From Aquificota bacterium (GTDB lineage: Bacteria > Thermosulfidibacterota > Thermosulfidibacteria > Thermosulfidibacterales > Thermosulfidibacteraceae): DNA of 27,500 bases. The DNA lies in assembly GCA_015494645.1 (NCBI GenBank), contig WGAU01000088.1, forward strand, positions 1 to 27,500, given 5' to 3'. This document shows, piece after piece, positions 1 to 8,954 of the stretch. The translations under genes and the position numbers were made by a program. The notes below the pieces were generated by a model. It was not told the DNA's origin, did not search any database, and saw only the letters and a list, made by a program, of their open reading frames with translations. The stretch's first letter is position 1, and each line of letters starts with the position of its first letter.

Positions 1-1104
1 GCTATGATCTTTGTCCCCTACAGGACCCAAACCATCAATCACAGGGATACCAGCATGGGCAATAATGTTGGCATCGGAGACACCATATCTTAGCTCCTCT
101 TTTATCTTAAGCCCAAGCTTAGCTCCAACATCCCTAACTACGTTGAAAAGGGAAAGATTGGCTTCATTACGCTCCATCGCAGGTCTTTCAGACGTTATCT
201 CACACTCAGAAGAAACCCCATCAATAAAGGATCTTTTGACAATCTCTCCTGCTATAACAAAAATTTTCTCCCTTTCCGAAGCCTTCAGATACCTTATATC
301 CACCTCCATGTGTGCCTTGTCAGGAACCACATTTGGAGCCACCCCACCTGAAACCACTCCCACATTACAGCTTATACCATCCTCAACTTCGTTTAATCTT
401 TCAAACTCAATAACCTTGTGGGCAAGTTCTAAAATAGCGCTTCTCTTACCACCCGTAACCATACCGGCATGACCGGCCTTCCCGTGTATCTTAACCTTTA
501 TCCCCAACTTGCCCCTTCTTCCCGTAACAACGGTATTATCCAATCCGCCGCACTCATAGACCAAACCACAACGAGCCTTTTGAGCCTCCTCGTATATAAG
601 TTCCCTTGAAGTAGGAGATCCGACCTCTTCATCAGAATTAAAGATAAACTTAACCGGCACCTCTTTAGCAAGGCCCATCTCGTGCAGAAATTTCATGGCA
701 AACATACCAACCACAAGTCCACCTTTCATATCTATAACACCAGGACCTCGCACCACACCACCCTCAATCCCAAACCAGTCAAAGCCTGAATCAGGAGGAA
801 ACACTGTATCGGTATGACCCACCATCAGGATAAACCCTTCATCTTCCACAGCCGAGGTACTCACCACAAGGTGATTACCAAATTCTCTTTCTTCAATAAC
901 CCTCTTGACAAAGCCTTCCGGAAAAAAGTCGGCTACGATCTCCACAACTTTATCGACGCCTCTCTTGTTCTTAGTCCAGCTATTTACAAGAACCAGATCC
1001 TTTAAAAGGGCCAGGGCCTTATCTTCATTTTTTTCAGCAAAGGCCCTGGCCGCTTCAAATATATCTCTACTTCCAGTTGTACTTTCTAAAGGCGAACTTC
1101 TCAT
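1..1104 (-). CDS. M20 family zinc metallopeptidase (CPG2/ArgE-like), C-terminus cut by window edge
   Basis: Hydrolase of the M20 family (glutamate carboxypeptidase, acetylornithine deacetylase and dipeptidase relatives), which cleaves amide or peptide bonds with two zinc ions. The 368 codons present read GHTDT with H97 and D99, GVIDMKGG with D125, and DEEVGS with E159/E160, in the usual metal-ligand and catalytic order. A dimerisation-domain HGKAGHAG motif follows. DGLGPVGDKDHS sits at the very end, where H367 corresponds to the last zinc-binding His, so only a few dozen residues should be missing. I chose the ATG at 1104 because a GAGAGG SD lies about 10 nt upstream; it overlaps the aminomutase gene by 38 bases, implying translational coupling. 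No signal peptide is seen, so it should be cytoplasmic. The substrate is unknown; the context suggests an amino-acid conjugate made or imported by the neighbouring proteins. Confidence 0.9.
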   Translation of the reverse strand, partial: MRSSPLESTTGSRDIFEAARAFAEKNEDKALALLKDLVLVNSWTKNKRGVDKVVEIVADFFPEGFVKRVIEEREFGNHLVVSTSAVEDEGFILMVGHTDTVFPPDSGFDWFGIEGGVVRGPGVIDMKGGLVVGMFAMKFLHEMGLAKEVPVKFIFNSDEEVGSPTSRELIYEEAQKARCGLVYECGGLDNTVVTGRRGKLGIKVKIHGKAGHAGMVTGGKRSAILELAHKVIEFERLNEVEDGISCNVGVVSGGVAPNVVPDKAHMEVDIRYLKASEREKIFVIAGEIVKRSFIDGVSSECEITSERPAMERNEANLSLFNVVRDVGAKLGLKIKEELRYGVSDANIIAHAGIPVIDGLGPVGDKDHS

Positions 1105-2638
1105 CGCAGTAATACCTCTCAGGATCGGCATCGGGATATTCCACTATGCTACCGTCCCAAGGTTTTCTGAGAACAACGTTGTTGTCTTTCCTGCCCATAA
1201 CGTTGCTCCTGTGAAGGGGCACCTTACCGCCGGCTGTAGCAATGTACCTTGGAATTGCATCACCTGAAATGTTACCGTACATGCTTTCAATGATGTCCCT
1301 CCCAACCTCAACGGGAACCCTAAAGTGGGCAAACTGGGGATTTCTGAAGCTACAGTTAAACACATAATAAGGTCTAACGTAAGCCTCCTGAATAACCTCG
1401 CAAAGCTTCCACATCTTGATCTTGGAATCGTTTATGCCTTTCAAAAGCACAGCCTGATTCAGTATGGCACTAACCCTCTTAGAAATCTTCTTGAAGGCCT
1501 CCTTGGAAACAGGAGTGATCTCCTGAGGAGTGTTTATCTGAGTAACAACCCTTACAGGCTTCTGATCATTTACATATTCAAGAATATCCAGCAGCTCATC
1601 ATCTATTCTCTGAGGCACAGTCACAGGAATCCTTGTTCCTAACCTTATCATCCTGACATGATCTATCCTCAAAAGCTCGTCCAGCAACCATTTAAGCAGC
1701 TGGTTGGGAAGCATCAGGGCATCACCACCGGTTAGAAGGACATCTCTTATCCTCTCGTTCTTCCTGATATAATCAAGGGCTTCCTTGTAAGCCTCTTTGA
1801 TGTATATCCTGTCCTTTTTACCAATGTGGGCTATTCTGAGGCAGTGGGTACAGTACATGGCACACATGTTAGTGACTTTAACCGCCACCACCCTTGGGTA
1901 AAACTGGTCAATCAATCTGGCTGGGGAGTGATCCGCAGCCACCGGTGGAATCTCTATGCCAGCGTTGTCAATCATCTCCCCTGTTGGAACAGACTGCAAA
2001 AGCACAGGATCGTTTATCTTACCGGGCATTATGAGACTGGCATAGTAGGGAGAGATCCTCATCCTGTAATGCTTGGTAACCCTTGCCACATCCCTAATTG
2101 CATCTTCAGGAAGAAGAACAGCCTTGGCAAGCTCTTCAACGGTATTTATGGCAAACTTCAATTGTCCGCTAAAGCTGTTCCAATCATCATCGGTCATTCC
2201 CAACTGCCTCTTTATCCTTTCCTGATTTTCTAAAATCTTATCCCAAAGCTCTATACCGCTGGGAGCCACTTCATCCTTCAGCTTCAGATACTCCTCAACC
2301 CTCTTGTTGGCCTCATCCACTATGGGAAGAGCCCTCATAACCCTACCGCCAACAGTAACGTGGTGCTCATCCACCTCCTCATGCTTTTTGGCAAGCTGTA
2401 CAAGATCATCGTAGGCAATCCCAAAAGCCTTGGGAGATGCCTTGTAACTTTTAGCAGCCTCAAGCAAAGCGCAGAAAAGATCCACAATGGGCTGAGTAAG
2501 ATTTTCAGATGCCTTGGCGTTTTCAAAAAGCGAAAGGACCCTATCCTTCAATTCACCAGGAACATCTGCCGAATCAGCCGTTCCCTCAAACAAAGCATCA
2601 AAAAGCTCCTTGGTGTAAGAATCAAAAGCTTCAGCCAT
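1067..2638 (-). CDS. KamA-like radical SAM aminomutase (lysine 2,3-aminomutase family) with N-terminal extension
   Basis: Radical S-adenosylmethionine, PLP-dependent enzyme of the 2,3-aminomutase family, which moves an alpha-amino group to the beta carbon. The 4Fe-4S motif CxxxCxxC is C259/C263/C266, and the PLP-lysine motif AGGK ends at K472. Compared with the clostridial lysine enzyme (about 416 residues, cluster cysteines near 125-132), this 523-residue protein has roughly 130 extra mainly helical residues at its N-terminus. By eye alignment, the two Asp residues that hold the lysine side-chain amine in the clostridial enzyme (Asp293, Asp330) correspond to S430 and T468. It therefore may not be a lysine enzyme, and it does not match the Lys/Asn pair reported for glutamate 2,3-aminomutase either. 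The start has SD GGAGG six bases upstream and follows the ATP-grasp stop by 3 bases. The family call is secure; the substrate is not. Confidence 0.9.
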   Translation of the reverse strand: MAEAFDSYTKELFDALFEGTADSADVPGELKDRVLSLFENAKASENLTQPIVDLFCALLEAAKSYKASPKAFGIAYDDLVQLAKKHEEVDEHHVTVGGRVMRALPIVDEANKRVEEYLKLKDEVAPSGIELWDKILENQERIKRQLGMTDDDWNSFSGQLKFAINTVEELAKAVLLPEDAIRDVARVTKHYRMRISPYYASLIMPGKINDPVLLQSVPTGEMIDNAGIEIPPVAADHSPARLIDQFYPRVVAVKVTNMCAMYCTHCLRIAHIGKKDRIYIKEAYKEALDYIRKNERIRDVLLTGGDALMLPNQLLKWLLDELLRIDHVRMIRLGTRIPVTVPQRIDDELLDILEYVNDQKPVRVVTQINTPQEITPVSKEAFKKISKRVSAILNQAVLLKGINDSKIKMWKLCEVIQEAYVRPYYVFNCSFRNPQFAHFRVPVEVGRDIIESMYGNISGDAIPRYIATAGGKVPLHRSNVMGRKDNNVVLRKPWDGSIVEYPDADPERYYCDEKFAFRKYNWK

Positions 2639-2641
2639 CCC

Positions 2642-4036
2642 CTACCTCCTTATACACTGTTCTATTTCAAGTCTGCCCTTTTGAATGCCGTCCATCACCT
2701 CGGTTCTTGTGGAACCAACAGAAATAACCCTTGCCACAAAGGTATCCCTCCTCACGGTGAAACCATCTCCAATATAGTCCGTAACCATGTAGCCTTTGCC
2801 CTGCTTGAAGAGATCAAGCTCGCATATAGATGAAGTTTCCGGCTCGCCACTGAGGGTCACATTTATGTCTACCTTGTAGTTGTAGGTTCCCCAGTTGATC
2901 ACATCCCTTCTCAAGGGGTTCACTTTGTAAAGCTCGTTGGTTCCCATGGGAAAGGTATCGTAAATGATTGAGGAATATTCCATATCGGTAAGGGTTACCT
3001 TCTCCCTGCCATCACCCAACTCCACATCAAAGGTGCAGCAGAACTCCATGGTTGTCCCTTGTTTTCTGGCGTTTACCTCAACGAAGTACACATTCTCATT
3101 TTCATCCACTATAAAGTCACACCCGAAGAAACCTCTATAACCTTCAATGGCAAGAACCCTACCTACCTTAATAGTGTAGTCTCTGAGCTTTCTAACCACA
3201 CTTTTGGGCAAAGAAGAAGGATAAAGCGATCCCACAAAGCGATTGCCCTTTTCTATCATCTGGTCAGCCACGCCGGCTATAAAGACCTCCTTCTCATTGG
3301 CAACAATACCCAAAACGGTAGGATCACTGTGATGCTTCACATATCTTGCAAACATGAACACATCGTTTTCCACATCCTCAAAGTACCTGTAAAACAGATC
3401 CGGTTTATCCAAGATCGCACTGTTGGAACCCGCAGCGCTATACCTACAGGTTACAAAAACCCGCTCCCACTCTGAAAACAGAGCCCTCAAGATACCATCG
3501 TTAACCCTGTTAGCAATTATGAAATCGGGTACAGGAACCACCCTGTTGAGCTTTTCATACTGGAAAAACTTGTCGTTCCATCTGTCCGAAACCACAGGAT
3601 CGGTTCCAAGAAACTTAAGACCCATGAGAGGCGGTAGCTCCAAAGAAGGCTTGCTTTCAAAAGTATAAACAAACAGCTCGTCTTGATAGCGGAGCAGAGT
3701 TATCAAAAGCTCTCTGACGCAAGGATGCTTGGACACCTCTCTGTAAAAGTCTGACAGAGAAACCCTTGCAGCTACCTTCCTGCATATACCTATATCCAAA
3801 TTCTTCATGAAAAGATCGTAAACGTAAGGATTTATAACAACTATATTTTCCATCCCCGGAGGATAACCACTCATAACATCCGGCACTATGAAGATGACAT
3901 CGTGGGGCACCCTTTTGAACTTCTCTAAGGTTCTTGCCATGTATATGGCAAGCCCATAAGACTTCACCTCACCTATGTACAAAAGGTAATGCTTTTTACC
4001 CAATTCAAGATTAAGGCTTTTCATTATGAGAGACAT
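2642..4036 (-). CDS. ATP-grasp superfamily ligase, uncharacterised
   Basis: A 464-residue protein with the ATP-grasp fold signature. The middle has TDPVVSDRWNDKFFQYEKL, typical of the lid entry of carboxylate-amine ligases. Later comes GFFGCDFIVDENENVYFVEV followed by NARKQGTT, which is the Mg-ATP binding D...ExNxR arrangement near residues 300-330. Such enzymes activate a carboxylate as acyl phosphate and join it to an amine or thiol. The first ~110 residues look like the N-terminal pre-ATP-grasp domain. SD GAGGGG lies seven bases before the ATG. It sits immediately upstream of the KamA-like gene (3-bp gap) and 36 bp after the TRAP permease, so ligase and aminomutase are probably made together. 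An acyl-amino-acid or dipeptide ligase using the aminomutase product is a reasonable inference; no substrate can be read from the sequence. Confidence 0.8.
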   Translation of the reverse strand: MSLIMKSLNLELGKKHYLLYIGEVKSYGLAIYMARTLEKFKRVPHDVIFIVPDVMSGYPPGMENIVVINPYVYDLFMKNLDIGICRKVAARVSLSDFYREVSKHPCVRELLITLLRYQDELFVYTFESKPSLELPPLMGLKFLGTDPVVSDRWNDKFFQYEKLNRVVPVPDFIIANRVNDGILRALFSEWERVFVTCRYSAAGSNSAILDKPDLFYRYFEDVENDVFMFARYVKHHSDPTVLGIVANEKEVFIAGVADQMIEKGNRFVGSLYPSSLPKSVVRKLRDYTIKVGRVLAIEGYRGFFGCDFIVDENENVYFVEVNARKQGTTMEFCCTFDVELGDGREKVTLTDMEYSSIIYDTFPMGTNELYKVNPLRRDVINWGTYNYKVDINVTLSGEPETSSICELDLFKQGKGYMVTDYIGDGFTVRRDTFVARVISVGSTRTEVMDGIQKGRLEIEQCIRR

Positions 4037-4072
4037 GTTAGGACCCCTCTAATCGGGATGGTTTATTGAATC

Positions 4073-6136
4073 CTACACAGCCACCGCTGTCTGCTGCTTA
4101 CCCTTTCTCGCCTTGTGAATAAGGTACAGCGCTCCATACAACACGCAAGGGATAATGTAAAGATAGAAGCGGTTGATGCCGAGGTGGAATATCTCGTTTA
4201 GTGAATCAGGATCAAAGAAAAGTATTGATGTAACAAACATTATAGGAAACTCCCACCACTTCATTTTTGTGAGGAACCACCCCTGCGTGAAGTTGGCAAA
4301 GGCAAAGCAGCCAAAAACGGCCATAACAAAGATCAGTATAGCCAAGAAGAAGTTATTTATGTTGTGAAGGATAAGATCGGGATTAAACACGAACATAAAG
4401 GGAATGAGGGCTGTTCTCAAATCATAAATGAAGCCCTGCACACCAGTCTTTATGGGATCCGAATCGGCAATGGCAGCGGCAGCGTACGCCGCCAGTCCAA
4501 CGGGAGGCGTATCATCGGCAAGAATACCAAAGTAGAAACAGAAAAGATGAGCAGCCATTAAAGGTATCACCAACCCCAAAGGCGGACCAAGCTTAACGAT
4601 AACCGGAGCAGTAAGAGAAGCCATAACTATATAGGTAGCAGTTGTAGGAAGTCCCATACCAAGGATCAAGCTGGCAACGGCTGTTATAACCAAGAGGAGA
4701 AAGAGATTACCCATGGCCAACACTTCAACGATCTCAGTGATCATCCCGCCTATTCCCATGTTTACTATACCAACCACTATACCGGCAGAGGCACATGCCA
4801 ACGCCACAGGAACCATGGCCTTGGAACCACTTATAAGACCTTCACCGGTAAGCTTGATCCAGTTCTTTATGCCATCAACAAAGGTTTTTTTCTCCCTTAA
4901 AGCGTTTCTGACCTCCTGATAAAGAAGCACAATAACCAGCACCACAATGGACCTAAAAGCAGAAAGATCCGTAGAATGCCGCATAACAATAAGCTCCCAC
5001 ACCAAAACCATTATGGGTATGACAAAGTGAATACCTTCTTTCAAAACCTTCTTCCAATCGGGGAGCTCTTCAGGTGGTAAACCTTTCAGACCAAGCTTGA
5101 CCGCCTCAAGATGAGCTATGTAAAAGAGGGCAAAATACGAAGCCACCGCCGGAATAGCCGCCGCTTTAACCACCTGTATATAAGGAACGTTAACGTACTC
5201 AGCTATGATAAAGGCCGCTGCACCCATGATAGGAGGCATCAACTGACCGTTGGTAGATGCAGCTACCTCAACAGCACCGGCCTTTTCAGGAGGATACCCC
5301 ACTTTCTTCATAAGAGGGATAGTAAAGGTCCCTGTGGTCACAACATTGGCTATACTGGAACCAGAAACCAATCCGGTAAGCCCACTGGCGAAAACGGCTG
5401 CCTTTGCAGGGCCACCGGTAAATCTACCCAAAGCCGCTATAGCAAGATCCAAGAAGAATTTACCCGCACCTGCCCTTTCAAGCATAGCACCCAGCAAAAC
5501 GAACAAATATACTACCGTAGCAGAAACATGCAGAGGGATTCCGTATATACCTTCCGTAGAAAGGGAAATCTGGCTCAAATACCTTGCAAGATTTACTCCT
5601 CTGTAAGCAAAGATTCCCGGCATATATGGACCAAGAAAGACATAAATAGTAAAAACAATAACAACTATAGGTAGAGCTACTCCAATGGCTCTTCTTGTTC
5701 CCTCAAGTAGAAAGATGATAACTGCTATACCAAAGATAATGTCTCTTGTTATCGGGAGCCCTGCCCTCATGGCTATACCTTCCCAGTCCAGCCACAGGTA
5801 CAGGGCAGACACAGCAGCCAAACAGGCAAGGATATAATCTATCCAAGGTATCCCTCTTGTCTCACAAAGGGGCCTGAGCAGCGGTGAACGCAAAGGTTTC
5901 CTAAACATGGGAACACTCAGGTAAACAATGGCCAAAGCAAAAGCTAAATGCACCGCTCTGATGGTAATACTGTCAAGAATTATCACGCTGGCAATGGCCA
6001 ACTGGAAAAGGGCCCAGGCTATACATAGAACACCAACAATAACCTTTTCGTGAGTCCTAATAAAACTTCTTACCTCTGCGCTCTCTGTTTTTAGGATCTC
6101 CTCAACTTCCTTCATCCTATCTTTCTGCTGCTCCAT
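4073..6136 (-). CDS. TRAP transporter fused permease (4TM/12TM, TAXI class)
   Basis: Inner-membrane permease of a tripartite ATP-independent periplasmic transporter, with the small DctQ-like and large DctM-like parts fused (687 residues), as is usual for TAXI-type systems. Roughly residues 40-150 form the first membrane bundle. Conserved stretches of the large subunit follow, including GLVSGSSIANVVTTGTFTIP, AASTNGQLMPPIMGAAAF and ILGMGLPTTATYIV, and then DDTPPVGLAAYAAAAIA. Uptake is driven by an ion gradient and needs the periplasmic receptor encoded just upstream. SD GGAGG lies six bases before the ATG. A strong terminator separates it from that receptor gene, so it is probably expressed at lower level by readthrough. 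It is closely related to the second permease at 8951-10840 but has no DUF1850 partner. Confidence 0.93.
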   Translation of the reverse strand: MEQQKDRMKEVEEILKTESAEVRSFIRTHEKVIVGVLCIAWALFQLAIASVIILDSITIRAVHLAFALAIVYLSVPMFRKPLRSPLLRPLCETRGIPWIDYILACLAAVSALYLWLDWEGIAMRAGLPITRDIIFGIAVIIFLLEGTRRAIGVALPIVVIVFTIYVFLGPYMPGIFAYRGVNLARYLSQISLSTEGIYGIPLHVSATVVYLFVLLGAMLERAGAGKFFLDLAIAALGRFTGGPAKAAVFASGLTGLVSGSSIANVVTTGTFTIPLMKKVGYPPEKAGAVEVAASTNGQLMPPIMGAAAFIIAEYVNVPYIQVVKAAAIPAVASYFALFYIAHLEAVKLGLKGLPPEELPDWKKVLKEGIHFVIPIMVLVWELIVMRHSTDLSAFRSIVVLVIVLLYQEVRNALREKKTFVDGIKNWIKLTGEGLISGSKAMVPVALACASAGIVVGIVNMGIGGMITEIVEVLAMGNLFLLLVITAVASLILGMGLPTTATYIVMASLTAPVIVKLGPPLGLVIPLMAAHLFCFYFGILADDTPPVGLAAYAAAAIADSDPIKTGVQGFIYDLRTALIPFMFVFNPDLILHNINNFFLAILIFVMAVFGCFAFANFTQGWFLTKMKWWEFPIMFVTSILFFDPDSLNEIFHLGINRFYLYIIPCVLYGALYLIHKARKGKQQTAVAV

Positions 6137-6168
6137 GCTGCCCCTCCACCTCGCTTGAAATGGGTATT

Positions 6169-6192
6169 AAAAAAAGGGGGGCTGTGCCCCCC
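6169..6192 (-). terminator. Intrinsic terminator after the second TAXI receptor gene
   Basis: On the minus strand a perfect 7-bp GC stem (GGGGGGC with GCCCCCC, 3-nt loop, 6176-6192) is followed by seven T residues (6169-6175). It lies 24 bp past the receptor stop and 32 bp before the permease start, so it should attenuate transcription between the two. Confidence 0.9.
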
Positions 6193-6215
6193 TTATCTTT
6201 GAAAAGGGCACCCCT

Positions 6216-7241
6216 TTACGGACAGGGCATACCCTTGTTAGGATCAAGCAAACGAGGATCCACGTACTTTATGAGACCAGTCTCCTTGTAGTACTTGATA
6301 GCACCGGGATGGAGGGGAGCACTCAAACCTTTGAGCATGTCTTTCTTGGTAAGAGTAGAGTAAGCTGGATGAAGCTTCTTAAATTCCTCAAAGTTATCAA
6401 AAACTTCCTTCACAATGGCGTATACCCACTCCTCAGGCACATCAGCGCTGGTAACAAAGGTAGCCTTCACGCCAATGGTAGGCACATCCTTCTTGTTGGC
6501 TGCCATAGGATAAAACTTAACAGGAATAATCGCCTTGGCGTAGTAAGGATACTTTTGCAAGAGTTTCTCTACTGGAGGACCCTCTATGGGAACGATACGC
6601 ACCTTAACCCTTCCAGATGTTGCCTCTTTTATGTTTCCGTTAGGATGACCAACGGTGTAGAAGAATGCGTCTATCCTCTCGTCCTGAAGGAGCTGAGGAG
6701 CTTCAACAGCCTTGGCATACTCAGCCTTTATATCTCTCTTTTCATCAATACCAAAAGCCTTGAGAACATCACGGGCATTGGCGAGGTGTCCAGAACCAGG
6801 ATTTCCAAGGTTCACCCTCTTACCCTTGAGATCAGGCACAGACTTGATACCGCTTTTGACTGAAGCAACAAGGGTCACCGCTTCAGGATGTATGGAGAAT
6901 ATGCTTCTAAGCTTCTTTTGGGGTCTTCCCTTCCACTCTTTAAGTCCGCACCATGCCTGATACTGCCTATCAGACTGGGCGATTCCAAACTCCAACTGCC
7001 CTGATATAACAGCGTTAATATTGTAAACGGAACCCGCCGTTGACTCAACGGTAAGCCTAAGATGATACTTATCAGACTTCTTGTTAACCATACGACTGAT
7101 GGCACCACCTGTGGGATAGTAAACTCCTGTTACTCCACCGGTTCCAATGGTGGCAAAGTTCATTCTCTTAGCATGAGAAACACCAAAAGGAACAGCCAAC
7201 AACAAACCAAGTAAAACAACAACCACCCTTCTCAAACTCAT
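6216..7241 (-). CDS. TAXI family TRAP transporter solute receptor
   Basis: Periplasmic substrate-binding protein (341 residues) of a TRAP system. It begins with a Sec signal peptide (basic MSLRR, hydrophobic core, likely cleavage after SHA near residue 24). The TAXI hallmark follows: IGTGGVTGVYYPTGG near residues 32-46, then DLKGKRVNLGNPGSG near residues 135-150. Characterised TAXI receptors bind small dicarboxylates or amino acids such as 2-oxoglutarate and glutamate; the ligand here is not known. SD GGGAGG lies upstream of the ATG. The 75 bp between this gene and the UspA gene contain a possible weak promoter (TTGAAA, 17-bp spacer, TAAAGG on the minus strand), which could give independent expression. 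It is paired with the fused permease at 4073-6136. Confidence 0.94.
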   Translation of the reverse strand: MSLRRVVVVLLGLLLAVPFGVSHAKRMNFATIGTGGVTGVYYPTGGAISRMVNKKSDKYHLRLTVESTAGSVYNINAVISGQLEFGIAQSDRQYQAWCGLKEWKGRPQKKLRSIFSIHPEAVTLVASVKSGIKSVPDLKGKRVNLGNPGSGHLANARDVLKAFGIDEKRDIKAEYAKAVEAPQLLQDERIDAFFYTVGHPNGNIKEATSGRVKVRIVPIEGPPVEKLLQKYPYYAKAIIPVKFYPMAANKKDVPTIGVKATFVTSADVPEEWVYAIVKEVFDNFEEFKKLHPAYSTLTKKDMLKGLSAPLHPGAIKYYKETGLIKYVDPRLLDPNKGMPCP

Positions 7242-7316
7242 ACCCCTACCTCCCTTATAGAGTTTTTAGTGTCTACTCCTTTAGCACAACTCAAAAGCTT
7301 TTTCAATAACCTTTCC

Positions 7317-7757
7317 TTAATCTTTCCTAACCACAAGCACATCCACAGGAGAACGTCTAACAACCTTCTCTGCTGTCCCACCATAAGGGAAAAGGCTTTT
7401 CAGGCCAGTGGCACCATGAGAACTTACAATAACCAAATCATAATCATTCTCTTCAAGTTCCAGTATTATCTCAGCGTATGGTGCACCATAGCGAATAATA
7501 AAATCATGTTCTATGTTTTTGCCGCCGAGAAGCTCATTCTCCAGCTTCTGAAACTGCTCATGGACACTCGGGACAATCTTTTTCTTGAGCTCTTCAAATT
7601 CGTTCTCCGATAAAAATACCGTAAAGTAGCCTTCTTCATGCACCACATGTAACACTGTTATCTTGGATCCAAACTTTTCTGCTAGCTCAACGGCTATTCC
7701 CAAGGCCTTTTTTGAATATTCGGAAAAGTCCACCGGCACCAAAATATGTTTGTACAT
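7317..7757 (-). CDS. Universal stress protein, UspA family
   Basis: A single Usp domain of 146 residues with the family start MYKHILVPVDFSEYSKKAL, the central strand ITVLHVVHE and the C-terminal strand DVLVVRKD. The ATP-binding region SSHGATGLKSLFPYGGTAEK resembles the G-x2-G-x9-G(S/T) loop, but the first Gly is Ser and the loop is about two residues longer, so ATP binding is uncertain. The gene lies 30 bp after the acyl-CoA dehydrogenase and 75 bp before a TAXI receptor. In Halomonas elongata a Usp protein (TeaD) is encoded with and modulates a TRAP transporter; a similar role is possible here but is only inference. Confidence 0.9.
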   Translation of the reverse strand: MYKHILVPVDFSEYSKKALGIAVELAEKFGSKITVLHVVHEEGYFTVFLSENEFEELKKKIVPSVHEQFQKLENELLGGKNIEHDFIIRYGAPYAEIILELEENDYDLVIVSSHGATGLKSLFPYGGTAEKVVRRSPVDVLVVRKD

Positions 7758-7787
7758 CCCTTGCTCCCAAACAATTTTTGGCGCCTT

Positions 7788-8954
7788 TTATCTAAAGGCA
7801 TCCATGCCTGTCAAGTACCTTCCTAAAATTAATGTGTGAATTTTATCAGTTCCCTCATAAGTTGTTGTAGTCTCAGCGTTCATAACATGTCTTATAACAT
7901 GGTACTCCAAGCTTATACCGTTTCCACCCAAAAGTTCTCTTGCTTTCTTGGCTACATTGTAGGCCATCATTGTACATGTTCTTTTGGCCATAGAAACGTG
8001 AACGTGATTGGCTTTGCCTTCGTCAAACATCCTGCCGAGCCTGTAAACCAAAAGCTGGCATTTTGTTATCTCTGTAAACATATCGGCTAAGTCTTTTTGA
8101 ACAAGCTGGAAAGAAGCTATGGGCTTGCCAAACATTATCCTTTCCTTAGTGTAATTTAACGCTGTTTCAAAACAGTAGGCAGCCATTCCCACAGCACCCC
8201 AAGCGATTCCGTACCTGGCCCTGGTCAAGCATGACAAAGGAGCCTTCATCCCCACCACGCTACCGGGAAGCATATTATCATCGGGAACAAAGCAATCCTC
8301 CAGGACAATCTCTCCCGTGGGAGAGAATCTAAGGGACATCTTCTTTTTTATCTCCGGGGTTGAAAAGCCTTCCGTTCCCCTTTCAACTATGAAGCCCCTA
8401 ATGCCCTCCTCGGTCCTTGCCCAAACCACCGCAATGTGAGCTATGGGAGAGTTGGTTATCCATGTCTTATTCCCGTTTAGAACCCACCCGCCCTTAACCT
8501 TTTTGGCTGTGGTTCTCATGCTTGCAGGATCGGAACCAGCATCAGGCTCCGTCAGACCAAAACACCCTATAATCTCACCTCTTGCCATACCGGGAAGATA
8601 CTTCTTTTTCTGCTCTTCAGAACCGTACTGATAGATGGGAAACATACACAAAGAGTTCTGCACAGAAACAAAGCTTCTTAAACCACTATCACACCACTCA
8701 AGCTCCTGACAGGCAAGCCCGTACATAAAGTAGCTGGCACCGGCTCCGCCATATTCCTCAGGAATTGTCATTCCCAAAAGCCCCAAGTCAGCAATCTTTT
8801 TGATCAACTCGTTGGGAAACTCCCCTTTTTCATAGTAATCCTCAATAATGGGCATAACCTCGTTCTCTACGAATCTCCTTGTTGTGTCCCTGATGATTTT
8901 TTCTTCTTCAGAAAGAAATTCCTCCAAACCCATAAAATCCACGTTCTTTATCAT
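7788..8954 (-). CDS. gcdH: Glutaryl-CoA dehydrogenase, decarboxylating type
   Basis: FAD flavoprotein of 388 residues that oxidises glutaryl-CoA to crotonyl-CoA and CO2, passing electrons to ETF. It follows the human and bacterial GCDH pattern closely: GLRSFVSVQNSL with R93 (equivalent of Arg94, which binds the substrate carboxylate), CFGLTEPDAGSDP, KTWITNSPIA, RYGIAWG, LLGGNGIS.EYHVIRH, and TTYEGTDKIHTLILGR with catalytic base E367. Both residues associated with decarboxylation are present (E86 for Glu87, Y366 for Tyr369), so the non-decarboxylating variant known from some sulfate reducers is unlikely. Start and permease stop share ATGA, showing tight coupling to the TRAP transporter. With the CoA-transferase in the same operon it suggests glutarate use. 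It could instead act at the end of lysine or aromatic degradation. Confidence 0.92.
   Translation of the reverse strand: MIKNVDFMGLEEFLSEEEKIIRDTTRRFVENEVMPIIEDYYEKGEFPNELIKKIADLGLLGMTIPEEYGGAGASYFMYGLACQELEWCDSGLRSFVSVQNSLCMFPIYQYGSEEQKKKYLPGMARGEIIGCFGLTEPDAGSDPASMRTTAKKVKGGWVLNGNKTWITNSPIAHIAVVWARTEEGIRGFIVERGTEGFSTPEIKKKMSLRFSPTGEIVLEDCFVPDDNMLPGSVVGMKAPLSCLTRARYGIAWGAVGMAAYCFETALNYTKERIMFGKPIASFQLVQKDLADMFTEITKCQLLVYRLGRMFDEGKANHVHVSMAKRTCTMMAYNVAKKARELLGGNGISLEYHVIRHVMNAETTTTYEGTDKIHTLILGRYLTGMDAFR

Noticed and set aside
11..472. Plus-strand open frame at the left end
   Set aside because: The minus strand here encodes the M20 peptidase with motifs continuous to the window edge; the plus frame is its shadow.
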